DNA of 64,000 nucleotides from Zhihengliuella alba (GCF_039538765.1 NZ_BAABCJ010000002.1:124001-188000), one strand, 5' to 3'; positions 1-8,954 are shown, numbered from the stretch's first letter. Numbers and translations: made by a program. The notes: generated from the letters alone by a model not told the origin.

Positions 1-845
1 CGCAGGCTGCGCTGCCCGAAGAAGAAGACGATCAGGGCGGGGATCATCGAGAGGATGACGCCCGCGAGGACCACGGAGATGCTGCCGGTGCCCATGTTGC
101 CCTGCAGGGACACCAGCCCCAGCGGGAGCGTGAAGTTCCCCTCGGAGATGGTGAGGATGAGCGGACGGAAGAACTCGTTCCAGTGGTAGTTGAACGCGAG
201 GATTCCGACGATCGCCATGCCCGGCGTCGCGAGCGGCAGGTAGATGGAGCGGAAGATCCGCCACTGGCTGGCGCCGTCGATCTCGGCCGCCTCGGCCAGC
301 TCCAGCGGGATCCCCATGAAGTACTGCCGCATGAGGAAGGTGCCGAAGGCCGTCGGGACCGCGGGGATGATCAGGGCCAGGAGCGTGTCCGCCAGGTCCA
401 TACCGCGGATGATCATGAAGACCGGGACGATCGTGACCTGCACGGGGATCATCATGGTGGCCAGGACGATCCCAAAGAGCGCCGTGCGGCCCTTGAACTT
501 GATCCGGGCGAACGCGTAGCCGGCCATGGCGGCCGTGATCATCTGGCCCGCCGCGATCAGGCCGGTGGTCAGTGCGGAGTTCACGACCAGGCGGATCATG
601 TCGATCTGCTCGAACACCCCGGCGTAGGAGGTGAAGTCCGGATCCCAGGGCAGGAACCGGGGCGGGAGGGAGAAGGATTCCGACGGCGGCCGCAGCGACG
701 TGGACAGCGTCCACATGACCGGGCCGAGGGTCAGGACGGCGGCCACCAGCAGGACGGCCAGTCGCCCCAGGAGCGCCCAGTTCGTTCCGGGCCGCTTGCG
801 CGCGGGCTTGGTCGCGGCGGGTGTTTCCAGGGTGTGTGTAGTCAT
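1..845 (-). CDS. Carbohydrate ABC transporter permease, MalG type (3' end cut off)
   Basis: This is one of the two membrane subunits of a sugar importer of the MalFG family. About 281 residues are visible and the C-terminus is beyond the window edge. After a basic N-terminus there is a first membrane helix near residues 18-40, then further helices. The EAA loop that docks on the ATPase is clear (EAAEIDGASQWRIF, followed by LPLATPG). The ATG at 845-843 lies seven bases after the stop of the upstream permease, so the two genes are co-transcribed. No ATPase gene is next to it. The substrate cannot be read from the sequence. Confidence 0.9.
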   Translation of the reverse strand, partial: MTTHTLETPAATKPARKRPGTNWALLGRLAVLLVAAVLTLGPVMWTLSTSLRPPSESFSLPPRFLPWDPDFTSYAGVFEQIDMIRLVVNSALTTGLIAAGQMITAAMAGYAFARIKFKGRTALFGIVLATMMIPVQVTIVPVFMIIRGMDLADTLLALIIPAVPTAFGTFLMRQYFMGIPLELAEAAEIDGASQWRIFRSIYLPLATPGMAIVGILAFNYHWNEFFRPLILTISEGNFTLPLGLVSLQGNMGTGSISVVLAGVILSMIPALIVFFFGQRSL

Positions 846-852
846 CTCAGTC

Positions 853-1812
853 TCACTGGTAGAAAACGAATCGGCGGCTGAGCCGGAACTGCACGTAGGT
901 GACCGCCATGATGAGGATCATCAGCAGCAGGCCGATCGCCGAGGCGCGGCCGAACTCGAGCTGCTGGAAGCCGGATTCGAAGATGACCATGACGGCCGTC
1001 CGGGTCGAGTCGCCGGGTCCGCCCCGGGTCAGCACGTACGGCTGGTCGAAGACCTGGAGCGCACTGATCACGGCCATGACGGAGGCGACCAGCGTGGTCG
1101 GGCTGAGCAGCGGCATAGTGACGTTGAAGAACTTCTTGATGCCCGAGGCGCCGTCGATCTCGGCCGCCTCGTAGATCTCCTGCGGGATCGAGCCGAGACC
1201 ACCGACGAAGAGCAGGAAGGAGAAGCCGAAGTTCTGCCACACGTACACGACGATGACGACGGCGGCGGCGCCCGTCGGCGTCGTCAGCCACGGGACGGGG
1301 GCGATCCCGATCAGCCCGAGCAGCCAGTTGACGGCGCCGAACTGCTCGTTGAACAGGTAGCCCATGAAGATGGAGACCGACGCGGCCGAGAGGATCAGCG
1401 GGAAGAAGAACGTCGAGCGGAAGAAGACCCGCAGCCAGTTCGGCAGGCGCTCGGCGACCATGGCAGCCAGGACCAGGGCGATGCCCAGCTGCAGGGTGAC
1501 CGCGATGATCACGAAGACGATGGTGTTCAGGAAGCTCACGCGCACCGTGGGGTTGGTGACGACGGACACGAAGTTCTCGAGACCCACGAACTCGGGCGCG
1601 GAGATGATGTCCCAGCGGAAGAACGCCAGGACCACGGAGCCGATGATCGGGACCACCGTGAAGACGCCCATGCCGATCACGATCGGCGCCAGGAGGACCC
1701 AGGCGAAGAGCTGCTTGCGCAGCGGACCGTTCGAGTCCTTCCGTGGCAGCGCCGTGCGCTGGAGGCGGGCCGGGGCTCCCGCGCTGGCATCGGTGGTGGT
1801 CGCGTTGCTCAT
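853..1812 (-). CDS. Carbohydrate ABC transporter permease, MalF type
   Basis: The 319-residue protein is the partner permease of a sugar ABC importer. It has a cytoplasmic N-terminus of about 35 residues, then about six membrane helices. The EAA loop is near residues 219-238 (YEAAEIDGASGIKKFF, then MPLLSPTT). I chose the ATG at 1812 because it overlaps the stop of the binding-protein gene by four bases (ATGA), the usual form of translational coupling. A longer open frame upstream lies inside that gene and is not used. The order binding protein, MalF type, MalG type is standard for CUT1 importers, which usually share a distant MsiK-like ATPase. Confidence 0.93.
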   Translation of the reverse strand: MSNATTTDASAGAPARLQRTALPRKDSNGPLRKQLFAWVLLAPIVIGMGVFTVVPIIGSVVLAFFRWDIISAPEFVGLENFVSVVTNPTVRVSFLNTIVFVIIAVTLQLGIALVLAAMVAERLPNWLRVFFRSTFFFPLILSAASVSIFMGYLFNEQFGAVNWLLGLIGIAPVPWLTTPTGAAAVVIVVYVWQNFGFSFLLFVGGLGSIPQEIYEAAEIDGASGIKKFFNVTMPLLSPTTLVASVMAVISALQVFDQPYVLTRGGPGDSTRTAVMVIFESGFQQLEFGRASAIGLLLMILIMAVTYVQFRLSRRFVFYQ

Positions 1813-3233
1813 TGCTCGCTCCTGAGAACTCGTTCCAGATCGCTCTGGAGGTTGGCCAGGGTGGCGCGGGTCTGCCGTGAGGAGCCGCTGACGGCGTTGG
1901 GCACGTGCTTCATCAGGGCCGTCTCCACGGCCGCCTGGGCCGGCGGGGCGGGGATGGGACCCGAGGTCGGGAACTGGTCCAGCGTGTCGTAGAACACCTG
2001 CCAGTGCTTGGGTCCCGTCTCCGAGTAGAACGCCGCATTCACCATGGACCGGCGGGTCGGGGTGGTGTTGGGGGTCGGGAACGCCAGCTCCATCGACTCG
2101 CGCCGGCTGCAGAACTTGACCCACTCCCAGGCGGCGTCCTTGTTCCTGGCGGTGCTCATGATGGCGTAGCCGGCCGCACCGAACTGGTGCCGCTGGGTCC
2201 GGTTGCGTGGGAAGAACTGGACGTCGAACCCGTCCGCGGTCATCCCGGCCTCGTTCAGGCCCTGGACCCAGTACCCGCCGGCCGGCGCCGCGCCGATGCG
2301 TCCGGTCGCGAACAGGCCGACGAGCGACTCGCCGCCGCCGCCCTCGGGACGGACGCCCAGTCCCTCGCCGACGAGCTCGCGGAGGAAGTCGAAGGTCTCG
2401 AAGACCCGTTCGTCGGTGGCGTTGGCGCCGTCCCAGATGTAGCCGCCGCCGCGCGTCGCGCGGGCCGGGTCGCCCGGGTAGAAGCGGTCCCAGAACCAGT
2501 CGCCGCCGGAGGCCTTCTCCTCCGTGAGGAACGACGTGTCGTTCGTGTACAGCCAGGGGACCACGCCGCCGAACAGCCGGTTGGTCCAGTAGTAGGGCGT
2601 GAAGCCCGAGGGCTGCGCGCTCTTCATCTGCCGCATGACCGAGGCGAAGTCGTCGTGGGTCCAGTCCGCCGCGGGCAGGGAGAGTCCCGCCTCCTCGAGG
2701 GTGCCCATGTTCAGGTACATGTTCGCCGCGTTCCAGTCCAGCGGCAGCTGGTAGAGGCTGCCCTGGTACATGAACGCCTCGAGCAGGCTCGGGTGGACGT
2801 CGTCGAAGTAGTCCTGCAGCTCGGCGGCGTCGCGCTGGATGTAGTCGTCGAGCGGTTCGGCGAGCTTGTCGGCGAACAGCTGGGCGCCCTCGGTCGCCAC
2901 GTAGACGACGTCGGGCGGGTCGCCTGCGGCGACCATGGTCAGGATCTTCGCGAAGAAGTCCTTCCAGTCGGTGCCCTGGACGGGCTGGATCCGGACCTCG
3001 ATGCCCGGGTGCTCGGCGCGGAACGCGTCGACCAGGGCCTGCCGGGCCTCGGCGTCGGCGCGCGTGCCGAGGATCGCGATGGTCATGGCGTCGCCCCCGC
3101 GGCCCGGGATGTCGGCGGCGGTCAGCCGCGGCCAGGAGCCGACGGCGAGCGCGCCGAGGCCGAGCCCGCCCAGCGCGAGGGCCCCGCGCCGGGTGATCGT
3201 GCTGGCGGTGGGACCGCCGATGTCTGGTTTCAT
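1809..3233 (-). CDS. Extracellular sugar-binding protein, ABC importer family 1
   Basis: The 474-residue protein is the substrate-binding part of the sugar importer. The N-terminus has a twin-arginine signal (TRRGALALGG at about residues 15-24) and a hydrophobic stretch, so export by Tat is likely. The mature part has family-1 features such as a segment on processing of AGDPPDVVYV type and a Trp- and Tyr-rich cleft. Where a lipobox cysteine would normally follow AVG there is Ser-Trp, so lipid anchoring is doubtful. The ATG at 3233 has a good ribosome site (AGGAAAGG); an in-frame start further upstream would lie across the promoter and operator. It is the first gene of the operon. Confidence 0.92.
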   Translation of the reverse strand: MKPDIGGPTASTITRRGALALGGLGLGALAVGSWPRLTAADIPGRGGDAMTIAILGTRADAEARQALVDAFRAEHPGIEVRIQPVQGTDWKDFFAKILTMVAAGDPPDVVYVATEGAQLFADKLAEPLDDYIQRDAAELQDYFDDVHPSLLEAFMYQGSLYQLPLDWNAANMYLNMGTLEEAGLSLPAADWTHDDFASVMRQMKSAQPSGFTPYYWTNRLFGGVVPWLYTNDTSFLTEEKASGGDWFWDRFYPGDPARATRGGGYIWDGANATDERVFETFDFLRELVGEGLGVRPEGGGGESLVGLFATGRIGAAPAGGYWVQGLNEAGMTADGFDVQFFPRNRTQRHQFGAAGYAIMSTARNKDAAWEWVKFCSRRESMELAFPTPNTTPTRRSMVNAAFYSETGPKHWQVFYDTLDQFPTSGPIPAPPAQAAVETALMKHVPNAVSGSSRQTRATLANLQSDLERVLRSEQ

Positions 3234-3242
3234 GATGCCTTT

Positions 3243-3258
3243 CCTAACACGTGTCAGG
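3243..3258. promoter_or_regulatory. Candidate LacI-family operator
   Basis: CCTAACACGTGTCAGG is a 16-base palindrome with one mismatched pair, centred on CACGTG. It sits between the -10 box and the ribosome site of the sugar-binding protein gene, where a bound repressor would block transcription. LacI-family regulators commonly control this importer type, but no regulator gene is in the window. Confidence 0.55.
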
Positions 3259-3268
3259 TTCGGCGACA

Positions 3269-3298
3269 AAGGTAACCTCGGGCGCTGGCGAGTGTCAA
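3269..3298 (-). promoter_or_regulatory. Sigma-70 type promoter of the sugar importer operon
   Basis: On the minus strand TTGACA (3298-3293) is followed after 18 bases by TACCTT (3274-3269). The -35 box is a perfect consensus match. The start point would fall just before the palindrome at 3243-3258. Confidence 0.6.
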
Positions 3299-3365
3299 GG
3301 ATCACAGGTCAGACCGGGGCTGCTCCGAGCGCTCCGCGAGCTCTCGTTGCCGGCTGGAGACGACA

Positions 3366-3411
3366 GGAGCGGCCACCGTCGCCCCCTCGAGGGGAGGACG
3401 GTGGCCGCTCC
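3366..3411 (-). terminator. Terminator hairpin after the peptide importer operon
   Basis: A perfect 15-bp stem (GGAGCGGCCACCGTC and its complement) with a further CCCCTCGAGGGG stem inside lies 38 bases past the stop of the ATPase gene. There is no T tract, as is common in actinobacterial terminators. Confidence 0.75.
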
Positions 3412-3448
3412 GTGGAGGGCCCGCGGCGGACGGGCCGGCCGGATGGCG

Positions 3449-5113
3449 CTAGACGAGCAGCTGGCCGCCGGGGATCGAGTCCAGGAGGTTCGCCGTGTAC
3501 TCCGACTCCGGGGCGGCGAAGATCCGGTCGGTGGTGCCCGACTCGATCAGCTGGCCGTTCTGCATGACGACGACGTTGTCCGCGATCTGGCGGACCACCG
3601 CGAGGTCATGCGTGATGAACAGGTACGTCAGGCCCAGCTGCTCCTGGAGCTCGTTGAGCAGGTTCAGCACCTGTGCCTGCACCAGCACGTCGAGCGCGGA
3701 GACCGCCTCGTCGCAGATGATGACCTCCGGTTCCAGCGCGAGCGCCCGGGCGATCGCGATGCGCTGCCGCTGCCCACCGGAGAGCTCGTTCGGGAACCGG
3801 TGCATGGTCGAGGCCGGCATGGAGACGTGCTCCAGCAGTTCCTTGACTTTCGCCTGACGCGACTTGGCGTCGCCGATCCCGTGGACCTTCAGCGGCTGCT
3901 CGATGGTGCGGAAGATGCTGTACATCGGGTCCAGGGAGCCGTAGGGATCCTGGAAGATCGGCTGGACCCGCCGGCGGAACCGGAACAGCTCCTTCTCGCT
4001 GAGCCGCCCCATGTCCTCGCCGTCGAAGCGGATCGTGCCGCTCGTCGGCTCGAGCAGGTTCAGCACCATCTTGGCCACCGTCGACTTGCCCGAGCCGGAC
4101 TCGCCGACGATCGCCGTCGTCGTGCCGCGTTTGACCGCGAAGGAGAGGTCGTCCACCGCCGTGAACTCGACCCTCTTGAGACCCTTGTCCCGGATCTTGA
4201 ACACCTTCGTGAGGTGCTCGACCTCGATCACGTTGTCTTTCTCCGCCACGGCCTCCGCAGTCTCCGCCGCCGCCAGCCGACGGGAGGACAGCGACGGCGC
4301 CGAGGCGATGAGCCGTTGCGTGTAGGGGTGCTGCGGGTTGCGCAGCAGCTCCAGCGCGGGACCCGATTCGACGACCTGGCCCTTGTACATCACCACGACC
4401 TTCTCGGCGCGCTCGGCGGCGAGTCCGAGGTCGTGCGTGATGAAGAGGACCGCGGTGCCCAGCTCGGTGGTCATCCCGTCGAGGTGGTCCAGGATCTGGC
4501 GCTGGACCGTGACGTCCAGCGCGGATGTCGGCTCGTCGGCGATGAGCAGGCGAGGCCGGCAGGCCAGTCCGATCGAGATCAGCGCGCGTTGGCGCATGCC
4601 GCCGGAGAACTCGTGCGGGTACTGCTTGGCGCGCCGCTCGGCGTCGGGCAGCCCCGCCTCGGTGAGGACCTGGGCGACCTTCCGGTCGATGTCCTTGCCT
4701 CCGAGCCCGTTGGCCCGCAGTGTCTCCTTGACCTGGAACCCGATCTTCCAGACCGGGTTCAGATTGGACATCGGGTCCTGGGGGACCATGCCGATCTGGT
4801 CGCCGCGGACGGCCTGGTACTCCTTCTCGGTGGCCTTGGCCAGGTCCTTGCCGTCGAACAGGATCTGCCCGGACGTGACCTTGCCGTTCTTGGCCAGCAG
4901 ACCCATGGCGGCCAACGCCATGGTGGACTTGCCGGAGCCGGACTCGCCGACGATGGCCACGGTCTCGCCCGGCATCACGGTGAGGTTCGCGCCGCGGACG
5001 GCCTTGATCGGGCCGTTGGAGCCCTGGAACGTGATCTCCACGTCCCGCATGTCCAGCAGGGGCCGCTCCGCGGCGTCGGGAGTGGCCGGTGCGGTGTTGG
5101 TGAGTGTCTCCAC
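3449..5113 (-). CDS. Peptide ABC transporter ATP-binding protein, fused DppD-DppF type
   Basis: The 554-residue protein carries two complete ABC ATPase domains and so supplies both nucleotide-binding sites of a dipeptide/oligopeptide/nickel-family importer. Domain 1 has the Walker A motif GESGSGKST at residues 56-64, signature FSGGMRQR and Walker B IADEPTSALD. Domain 2 starts near residue 290, repeats GESGSGKST, and has LSGGQRQR and ICDEAVSALD. About 25 residues rich in Ala and Glu link the two. The start is GTG at 5113, just past the TAA of the upstream permease, with GAAGG as ribosome site. It is the last gene of the operon. Fusion of the two ATPases is frequent in actinobacteria. Confidence 0.93.
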   Translation of the reverse strand: METLTNTAPATPDAAERPLLDMRDVEITFQGSNGPIKAVRGANLTVMPGETVAIVGESGSGKSTMALAAMGLLAKNGKVTSGQILFDGKDLAKATEKEYQAVRGDQIGMVPQDPMSNLNPVWKIGFQVKETLRANGLGGKDIDRKVAQVLTEAGLPDAERRAKQYPHEFSGGMRQRALISIGLACRPRLLIADEPTSALDVTVQRQILDHLDGMTTELGTAVLFITHDLGLAAERAEKVVVMYKGQVVESGPALELLRNPQHPYTQRLIASAPSLSSRRLAAAETAEAVAEKDNVIEVEHLTKVFKIRDKGLKRVEFTAVDDLSFAVKRGTTTAIVGESGSGKSTVAKMVLNLLEPTSGTIRFDGEDMGRLSEKELFRFRRRVQPIFQDPYGSLDPMYSIFRTIEQPLKVHGIGDAKSRQAKVKELLEHVSMPASTMHRFPNELSGGQRQRIAIARALALEPEVIICDEAVSALDVLVQAQVLNLLNELQEQLGLTYLFITHDLAVVRQIADNVVVMQNGQLIESGTTDRIFAAPESEYTANLLDSIPGGQLLV

Positions 5114-5115
5114 GG

Positions 5116-6129
5116 TTACGCCTTCCGGGACTTGGGGTCCAGCGCATCACGCAGGGCGTCGCCGAGCATGATGAAGCTGAGCACCGTGATGGACAGGGCC
5201 AGCGCGGGCCAGAACAGGATGTGCGGGTCGTTGCGCACCGAGATCTGGGCCGAGGAGATGTCGTTGCCCCAGCTCACGACCGAGGCCGGCAGACCGATGC
5301 CCAGGAAGGACAGCGTCGCCTCGGCCACGATGTACGTGCCGAGCGAGATGGACGCGACGACGATGACCGGGGCCAGCGAGTTCGGCAGCACGTGGCGGAC
5401 CAGCGCACCGAACTTCGACAGTCCCAGCGACCGCGCCGCCGTGACGTAGTCCGCGTTGCGGGCCTCGATGACAGCGCCGCGGGTGATGCGCGCGACCTGC
5501 GGCCAGCCGAAGATCACCAGCGTCATGACGACCGTCCAGACGCTGCGGCTCTCGCGGAACGCGGGCAGCTGCATGATGACGATCGCACCCAGGATGAGGG
5601 GCAGCGCGAAGAAGATGTCGCCGAGTCGGGCGAGCACCGCGTCGAGCCAGCCGCCGTAGTAGCCGGCCAGGGCGCCGGCGACGCCGCCGATCAGGACGAC
5701 CCCGATGGTGGTGAAGAGACCGACGACGACGGACGACTGCGCCCCGTAGATGACGCGCGCGAAGATGTCGCAGCCCTGGTAGGTGAAGCCGAGGGGATGG
5801 CCCGGCTGCGGTCCCATGCGCGCGAACTCGAGCGGGCACGAACGGGGGTCCACACTGGTGAACCACTGCGGGAACGCGGCCACGAGGATCACGAGCAGGA
5901 TCAGGGCGGCGGAGACGATGAAGAGCGGCTGTCGGCGCAGGTTCCGCCACGATTCCGCCCAGAAGCCGAGCGGCTCCGCGTCCTCGCGGATGGAGTCCAC
6001 CGCCTGCAGCGGCGTCTCCTCCAGCGGGGCCACGAAGTGCTCGATGTGACGCTTGGAGGTCTTTCCGGTGCGCGCGGTCGACCGGGTCTTGGACGCCCCG
6101 GGCACGGGGGTGTGCTGGATATCAGGCAT
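5116..6129 (-). CDS. Peptide ABC transporter permease, DppC/OppC type
   Basis: The 337-residue inner-membrane subunit pairs with the DppB-type protein. It has a long cytoplasmic N-terminus (about 75 residues with several Arg and Lys), a first helix near residues 80-100 and then the characteristic extracytoplasmic segment with HPLGFTYQGCD. The binding-protein-dependent transport domain carries the ATPase docking loop near VIEARNADYVTAARSLG. The ATG at 6129 has GAGGAT as ribosome site and overlaps the preceding gene by eight bases, so the two subunits are translationally coupled. Confidence 0.92.
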   Translation of the reverse strand: MPDIQHTPVPGASKTRSTARTGKTSKRHIEHFVAPLEETPLQAVDSIREDAEPLGFWAESWRNLRRQPLFIVSAALILLVILVAAFPQWFTSVDPRSCPLEFARMGPQPGHPLGFTYQGCDIFARVIYGAQSSVVVGLFTTIGVVLIGGVAGALAGYYGGWLDAVLARLGDIFFALPLILGAIVIMQLPAFRESRSVWTVVMTLVIFGWPQVARITRGAVIEARNADYVTAARSLGLSKFGALVRHVLPNSLAPVIVVASISLGTYIVAEATLSFLGIGLPASVVSWGNDISSAQISVRNDPHILFWPALALSITVLSFIMLGDALRDALDPKSRKA

Positions 6130-7048
6130 ATCGGATCCTCGGGTCGAGCAATGCGTAGAGCAGGTCCACGAGCAGGTTGGCCAGGACGAAGACGAGCACC
6201 AGGACGCTCACGACGGCGACTACGGTGGGCGTCTCGCCCTTGAGGATGGCGTCGAAGAGGAGGCTGCCGACGCCGGGGATGTTGAAGACGCCCTCGGTGA
6301 CGATCGCGCCGCCCATGAGCATGCCGAGGTCGGCGCCGAGGAACGTCACGACCGGGATGAGCGAGTTGCGCAGGATGTGGACGCCCACGACGCGGGAGCG
6401 GCTGAGCCCCTTGGCCGTAGCGGTGCGGACGAAGTCCGCATTCATGTTCTCGGCGACCGAGGTGCGGGTCAGGCGCAGCACGTAGGCGAACGAGACCAGT
6501 CCGAGGACGATTCCCGGCATGACCAGGTCGCTCCACGGTGCGCCGGAGCCTACGGTGGGCCGCGCCCAGCCGAGTTCGACTCCGAAGACGTACTGGAAGA
6601 TGAAGCCCAGGACGAAGGTCGGGACGGCGATGACGACCAGCGACAGCACGAGGACGCTGGAGTCGAAGAAGCGACCGCGGCGCAGGCCGGCGATGAGCCC
6701 GAAGAGCACGCCGAAGACGGTCTCGAAGGCCAGGGCCAGGACGGCGAGGCGAGCCGTGACCGGGAAGGCGCGCGCCAGCTCGTCGGCAACCGGCTGACCC
6801 GAGAAGGAGACCCCCAGGTCGAGGGTCAGGAGGTTCTTGAGGTAGAGGCCGTACTGGATCCAGAACGGCTGGTCGAGGTTGTACTGGGCGCGGAGCGCGG
6901 CCTCGACGTTCGGGGACATGGGCTTGCCGCCCGAGAGTGCGGCGATCGGATCGCCCGGAGTCGCGAAGACCAGGAAGTACACCAGCAGCGTCGCCCCGAA
7001 GAAGACGGGAAGCATCTGCAGGAGTCTCCTGAGCATGTACATCAGCAT
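6122..7048 (-). CDS. Peptide ABC transporter permease, DppB/OppB type
   Basis: The 308-residue protein starts with the typical N-terminal helix (LRRLLQMLPVFFGATLLVYF) and contains the family segments ATPGDPIAAL and NMNADFVRTATAKGLS, the latter being the docking loop. About six membrane helices are visible. Two starts are possible, ATG at 7048 and ATG at 7042; an AAAGGA about ten bases before the first favours it slightly. It follows the binding-protein gene after a 135-bp gap with two strong hairpins, so its expression is probably lower than that of the binding protein. Confidence 0.92.
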   Translation of the reverse strand: MLMYMLRRLLQMLPVFFGATLLVYFLVFATPGDPIAALSGGKPMSPNVEAALRAQYNLDQPFWIQYGLYLKNLLTLDLGVSFSGQPVADELARAFPVTARLAVLALAFETVFGVLFGLIAGLRRGRFFDSSVLVLSLVVIAVPTFVLGFIFQYVFGVELGWARPTVGSGAPWSDLVMPGIVLGLVSFAYVLRLTRTSVAENMNADFVRTATAKGLSRSRVVGVHILRNSLIPVVTFLGADLGMLMGGAIVTEGVFNIPGVGSLLFDAILKGETPTVVAVVSVLVLVFVLANLLVDLLYALLDPRIRYA

Positions 7049-7109
7049 ATGAGTGGAGTCCTTTGTGAGGCGGGGTCACCCGGTGTGCCGGGCGACCCAC
7101 TCAACGCGG

Positions 7110-7177
7110 GGCGAGGGCAGCGAGGTGGTTCCCTCGCTGCCCTCGCCTGCTGCGGGAGCCCTGTGGCCTCCCGCAGC
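7110..7177 (-). terminator. Two tandem hairpins between binding-protein and permease genes
   Basis: Read on the minus strand, the first stem met has 10 bp (7177-7168 with 7158-7149) and the second has 16 bp with a five-base loop (7147-7132 with 7125-7110). They lie within an otherwise continuous importer operon, which suggests partial termination or protection of the 3' end of the binding-protein mRNA. Confidence 0.7.
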
Positions 7178-7183
7178 CGTTGG

Positions 7184-8809
7184 TTACTTGCCGGTGATCT
7201 GGTGGTAGAGCGGCTTGCCGTCCCAGCCGAGGACGACGTTGTCGACGTTCTCGCTCCAGGCCGCCTGGGCCGCCTGGTACCAGAGCGGGACGACCGGGAG
7301 GTCCTGGAACAGGATCTCCTGCGCCTCGTTGAAGATCTTGGCACCCTCCTCGACGCTGCCGGCCTCGAGGCCCTCCTGCAGCTTGGCGTCGAACTCCGGG
7401 TTGGAGTAGCGGCCGTCGTTCGAGGACGCACCGGTGGCGTACAGCGGGCCGAGGAAGTTGTACAGCGACGGGTAGTCGCCCTTCCATCCCGCGCGGGAGA
7501 TGCCCTCGAGGGCATCCTGGCCGACCTTGTCGCGCATCTCCTTGAACGTCGTGACTGCGTCCAGTTCAGCCTCGATGCCGAGGTTGCCGCTGAGCTGGTT
7601 CACGATGGCGGTGATGTACTCCTTGTTGCCGGCACCGTCGATGTTCGAGGTGTACTTCAGCACCTTGCCCTCGGGCCACGGGGAGATCTCGTTGGCCTGC
7701 TCCCACAGCTTCTTGGCTTCCTCCGGGTTGTACTCGAGAACCTCGGAGCCGGGGATCTCCGCGTTGTATCCCTCGATGACGGGCGCAGTGAACTCCGTCG
7801 CCACCTCCTTGGTGCCGAAGAAGATCTGGTCGATGATCTGCTGGCGGTCGATCGCCATGGAGATGGCCTTGCGGCGCAGCTGGCCGGCCTCGCCCTGGAA
7901 CTCCTCCAGGTAGGACGGGATCACCATGGTCGCGTTGCCGGCGTAGGCGCGGCTGGTGTTGCGCTCCGGGAAATCGTCCTGGTAGTTCTGCAGCGCGTTC
8001 GGCGGCATCTCGCCGAGGACGTCCAGATTGCCCGACTGCAGGTCGGCGTAGGCGGACTCGAAGCTGTCGTAGATCTTGAACGTGATGCCGCCATTGGCCG
8101 GCTCGCGCGGTCCCTCGTAGTCCTCGTTGGGGACCAGCTCGATCTGCACGTTGTGCTGCCAGCCGTTCTCGGCCAGCGTGTACGGACCGTTGGTCACGGG
8201 GGCCTCGCCGAAGGCCTGCATGTCCTCGAAGGCGACGGTCGGCAGAGGCATGTAGGCGGAGTAGCCCAGACGCATCGGGAAGTCCGACTCCGGACCCTGC
8301 AGCTCCACGGTGAACGTGTGGTCGTCGACGACGGTCAGACCGGAGAGGGTGTCGGCGCCGTTGGCGTCCGACTCCTCGTAGCCCTTGATCGTCTCGAAGA
8401 AGTACTGGCTCTTCTGGGCGTTGTCCGAGTCGGCGCCGTAGTTCCAGGCGTCCACGAACGACTGCGCCGTCACCTCTTCACCGTTGCTGAAGGTGGTGCC
8501 CGGCTTGATCTTGACCGTCCAGGTGATGTTGTCCTCGGACACCACCGACTCGGCCAGCTCCGGCTGGAGGCTGCCGTCCTCGGCGTACGAGTACAGACCC
8601 GTGTAGAGCAGGTCGACGACGCGGCCGCCGCCGATCTCGTTGGTGTTGGTCGGGATCAGGCCGTTCTGGGGCTCGATGTTGTGGGCGGTGACGACGTAGT
8701 CGCCGTCCGCCGCCGCAGCCGTGTCACTGTCGCCGCCGCCGCAGGCCGTCAGGCCCATGGCGAGGGCAGCCGTCACGGCCACGCCTTGAAGCAAGCGCTT
8801 CATACGCAT
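7184..8809 (-). CDS. Peptide-binding lipoprotein, ABC importer family 5 (DppA/OppA type)
   Basis: The 541-residue protein captures peptides outside the membrane. It has a signal peptide with lipobox LTAC and the lipidated Cys at residue 23, then GGGDSD. Family-5 features follow: NEIGGGRVVDLLYTGLYSY near residue 60, the segment on FVDAWNYGADS, and SRAGWKGDYPSLYNFLGPLY near the C-terminus, as in actinobacterial DppA proteins. The ATG at 8809 is preceded by AAGGAG nine bases upstream; a second in-frame ATG is two codons later. First gene of the operon; the transcript seems to carry a leader of about 140 bases. Confidence 0.93.
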   Translation of the reverse strand: MRMKRLLQGVAVTAALAMGLTACGGGDSDTAAAADGDYVVTAHNIEPQNGLIPTNTNEIGGGRVVDLLYTGLYSYAEDGSLQPELAESVVSEDNITWTVKIKPGTTFSNGEEVTAQSFVDAWNYGADSDNAQKSQYFFETIKGYEESDANGADTLSGLTVVDDHTFTVELQGPESDFPMRLGYSAYMPLPTVAFEDMQAFGEAPVTNGPYTLAENGWQHNVQIELVPNEDYEGPREPANGGITFKIYDSFESAYADLQSGNLDVLGEMPPNALQNYQDDFPERNTSRAYAGNATMVIPSYLEEFQGEAGQLRRKAISMAIDRQQIIDQIFFGTKEVATEFTAPVIEGYNAEIPGSEVLEYNPEEAKKLWEQANEISPWPEGKVLKYTSNIDGAGNKEYITAIVNQLSGNLGIEAELDAVTTFKEMRDKVGQDALEGISRAGWKGDYPSLYNFLGPLYATGASSNDGRYSNPEFDAKLQEGLEAGSVEEGAKIFNEAQEILFQDLPVVPLWYQAAQAAWSENVDNVVLGWDGKPLYHQITGK

Positions 8810-8954
8810 ACGAAAAATCTCCTTGTTGTGGATGAGGCTGCAGCCCGCCGGTGAGCGAGGTCATGCCGCCTTGAGTCCGACCTCACGGTCGCGCCTCAGG
8901 GAGCCTACCGCCTCGGCGCATAGCACGAGCGCCAGATCGGGGGCATAGGAAGAT

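Noticed and set aside
6053..8854. A 933-codon open frame on the plus strand across the peptide importer genes
   Set aside because: It is antisense to three well-supported genes, rich in Val, Gly, Asp and Arg as expected from GC-rich third positions, and has no motif or ribosome site. The same holds for the long frames at 3251-5449, 12609-14537, 31296-33074, 32938-35370 and 49392-52649.
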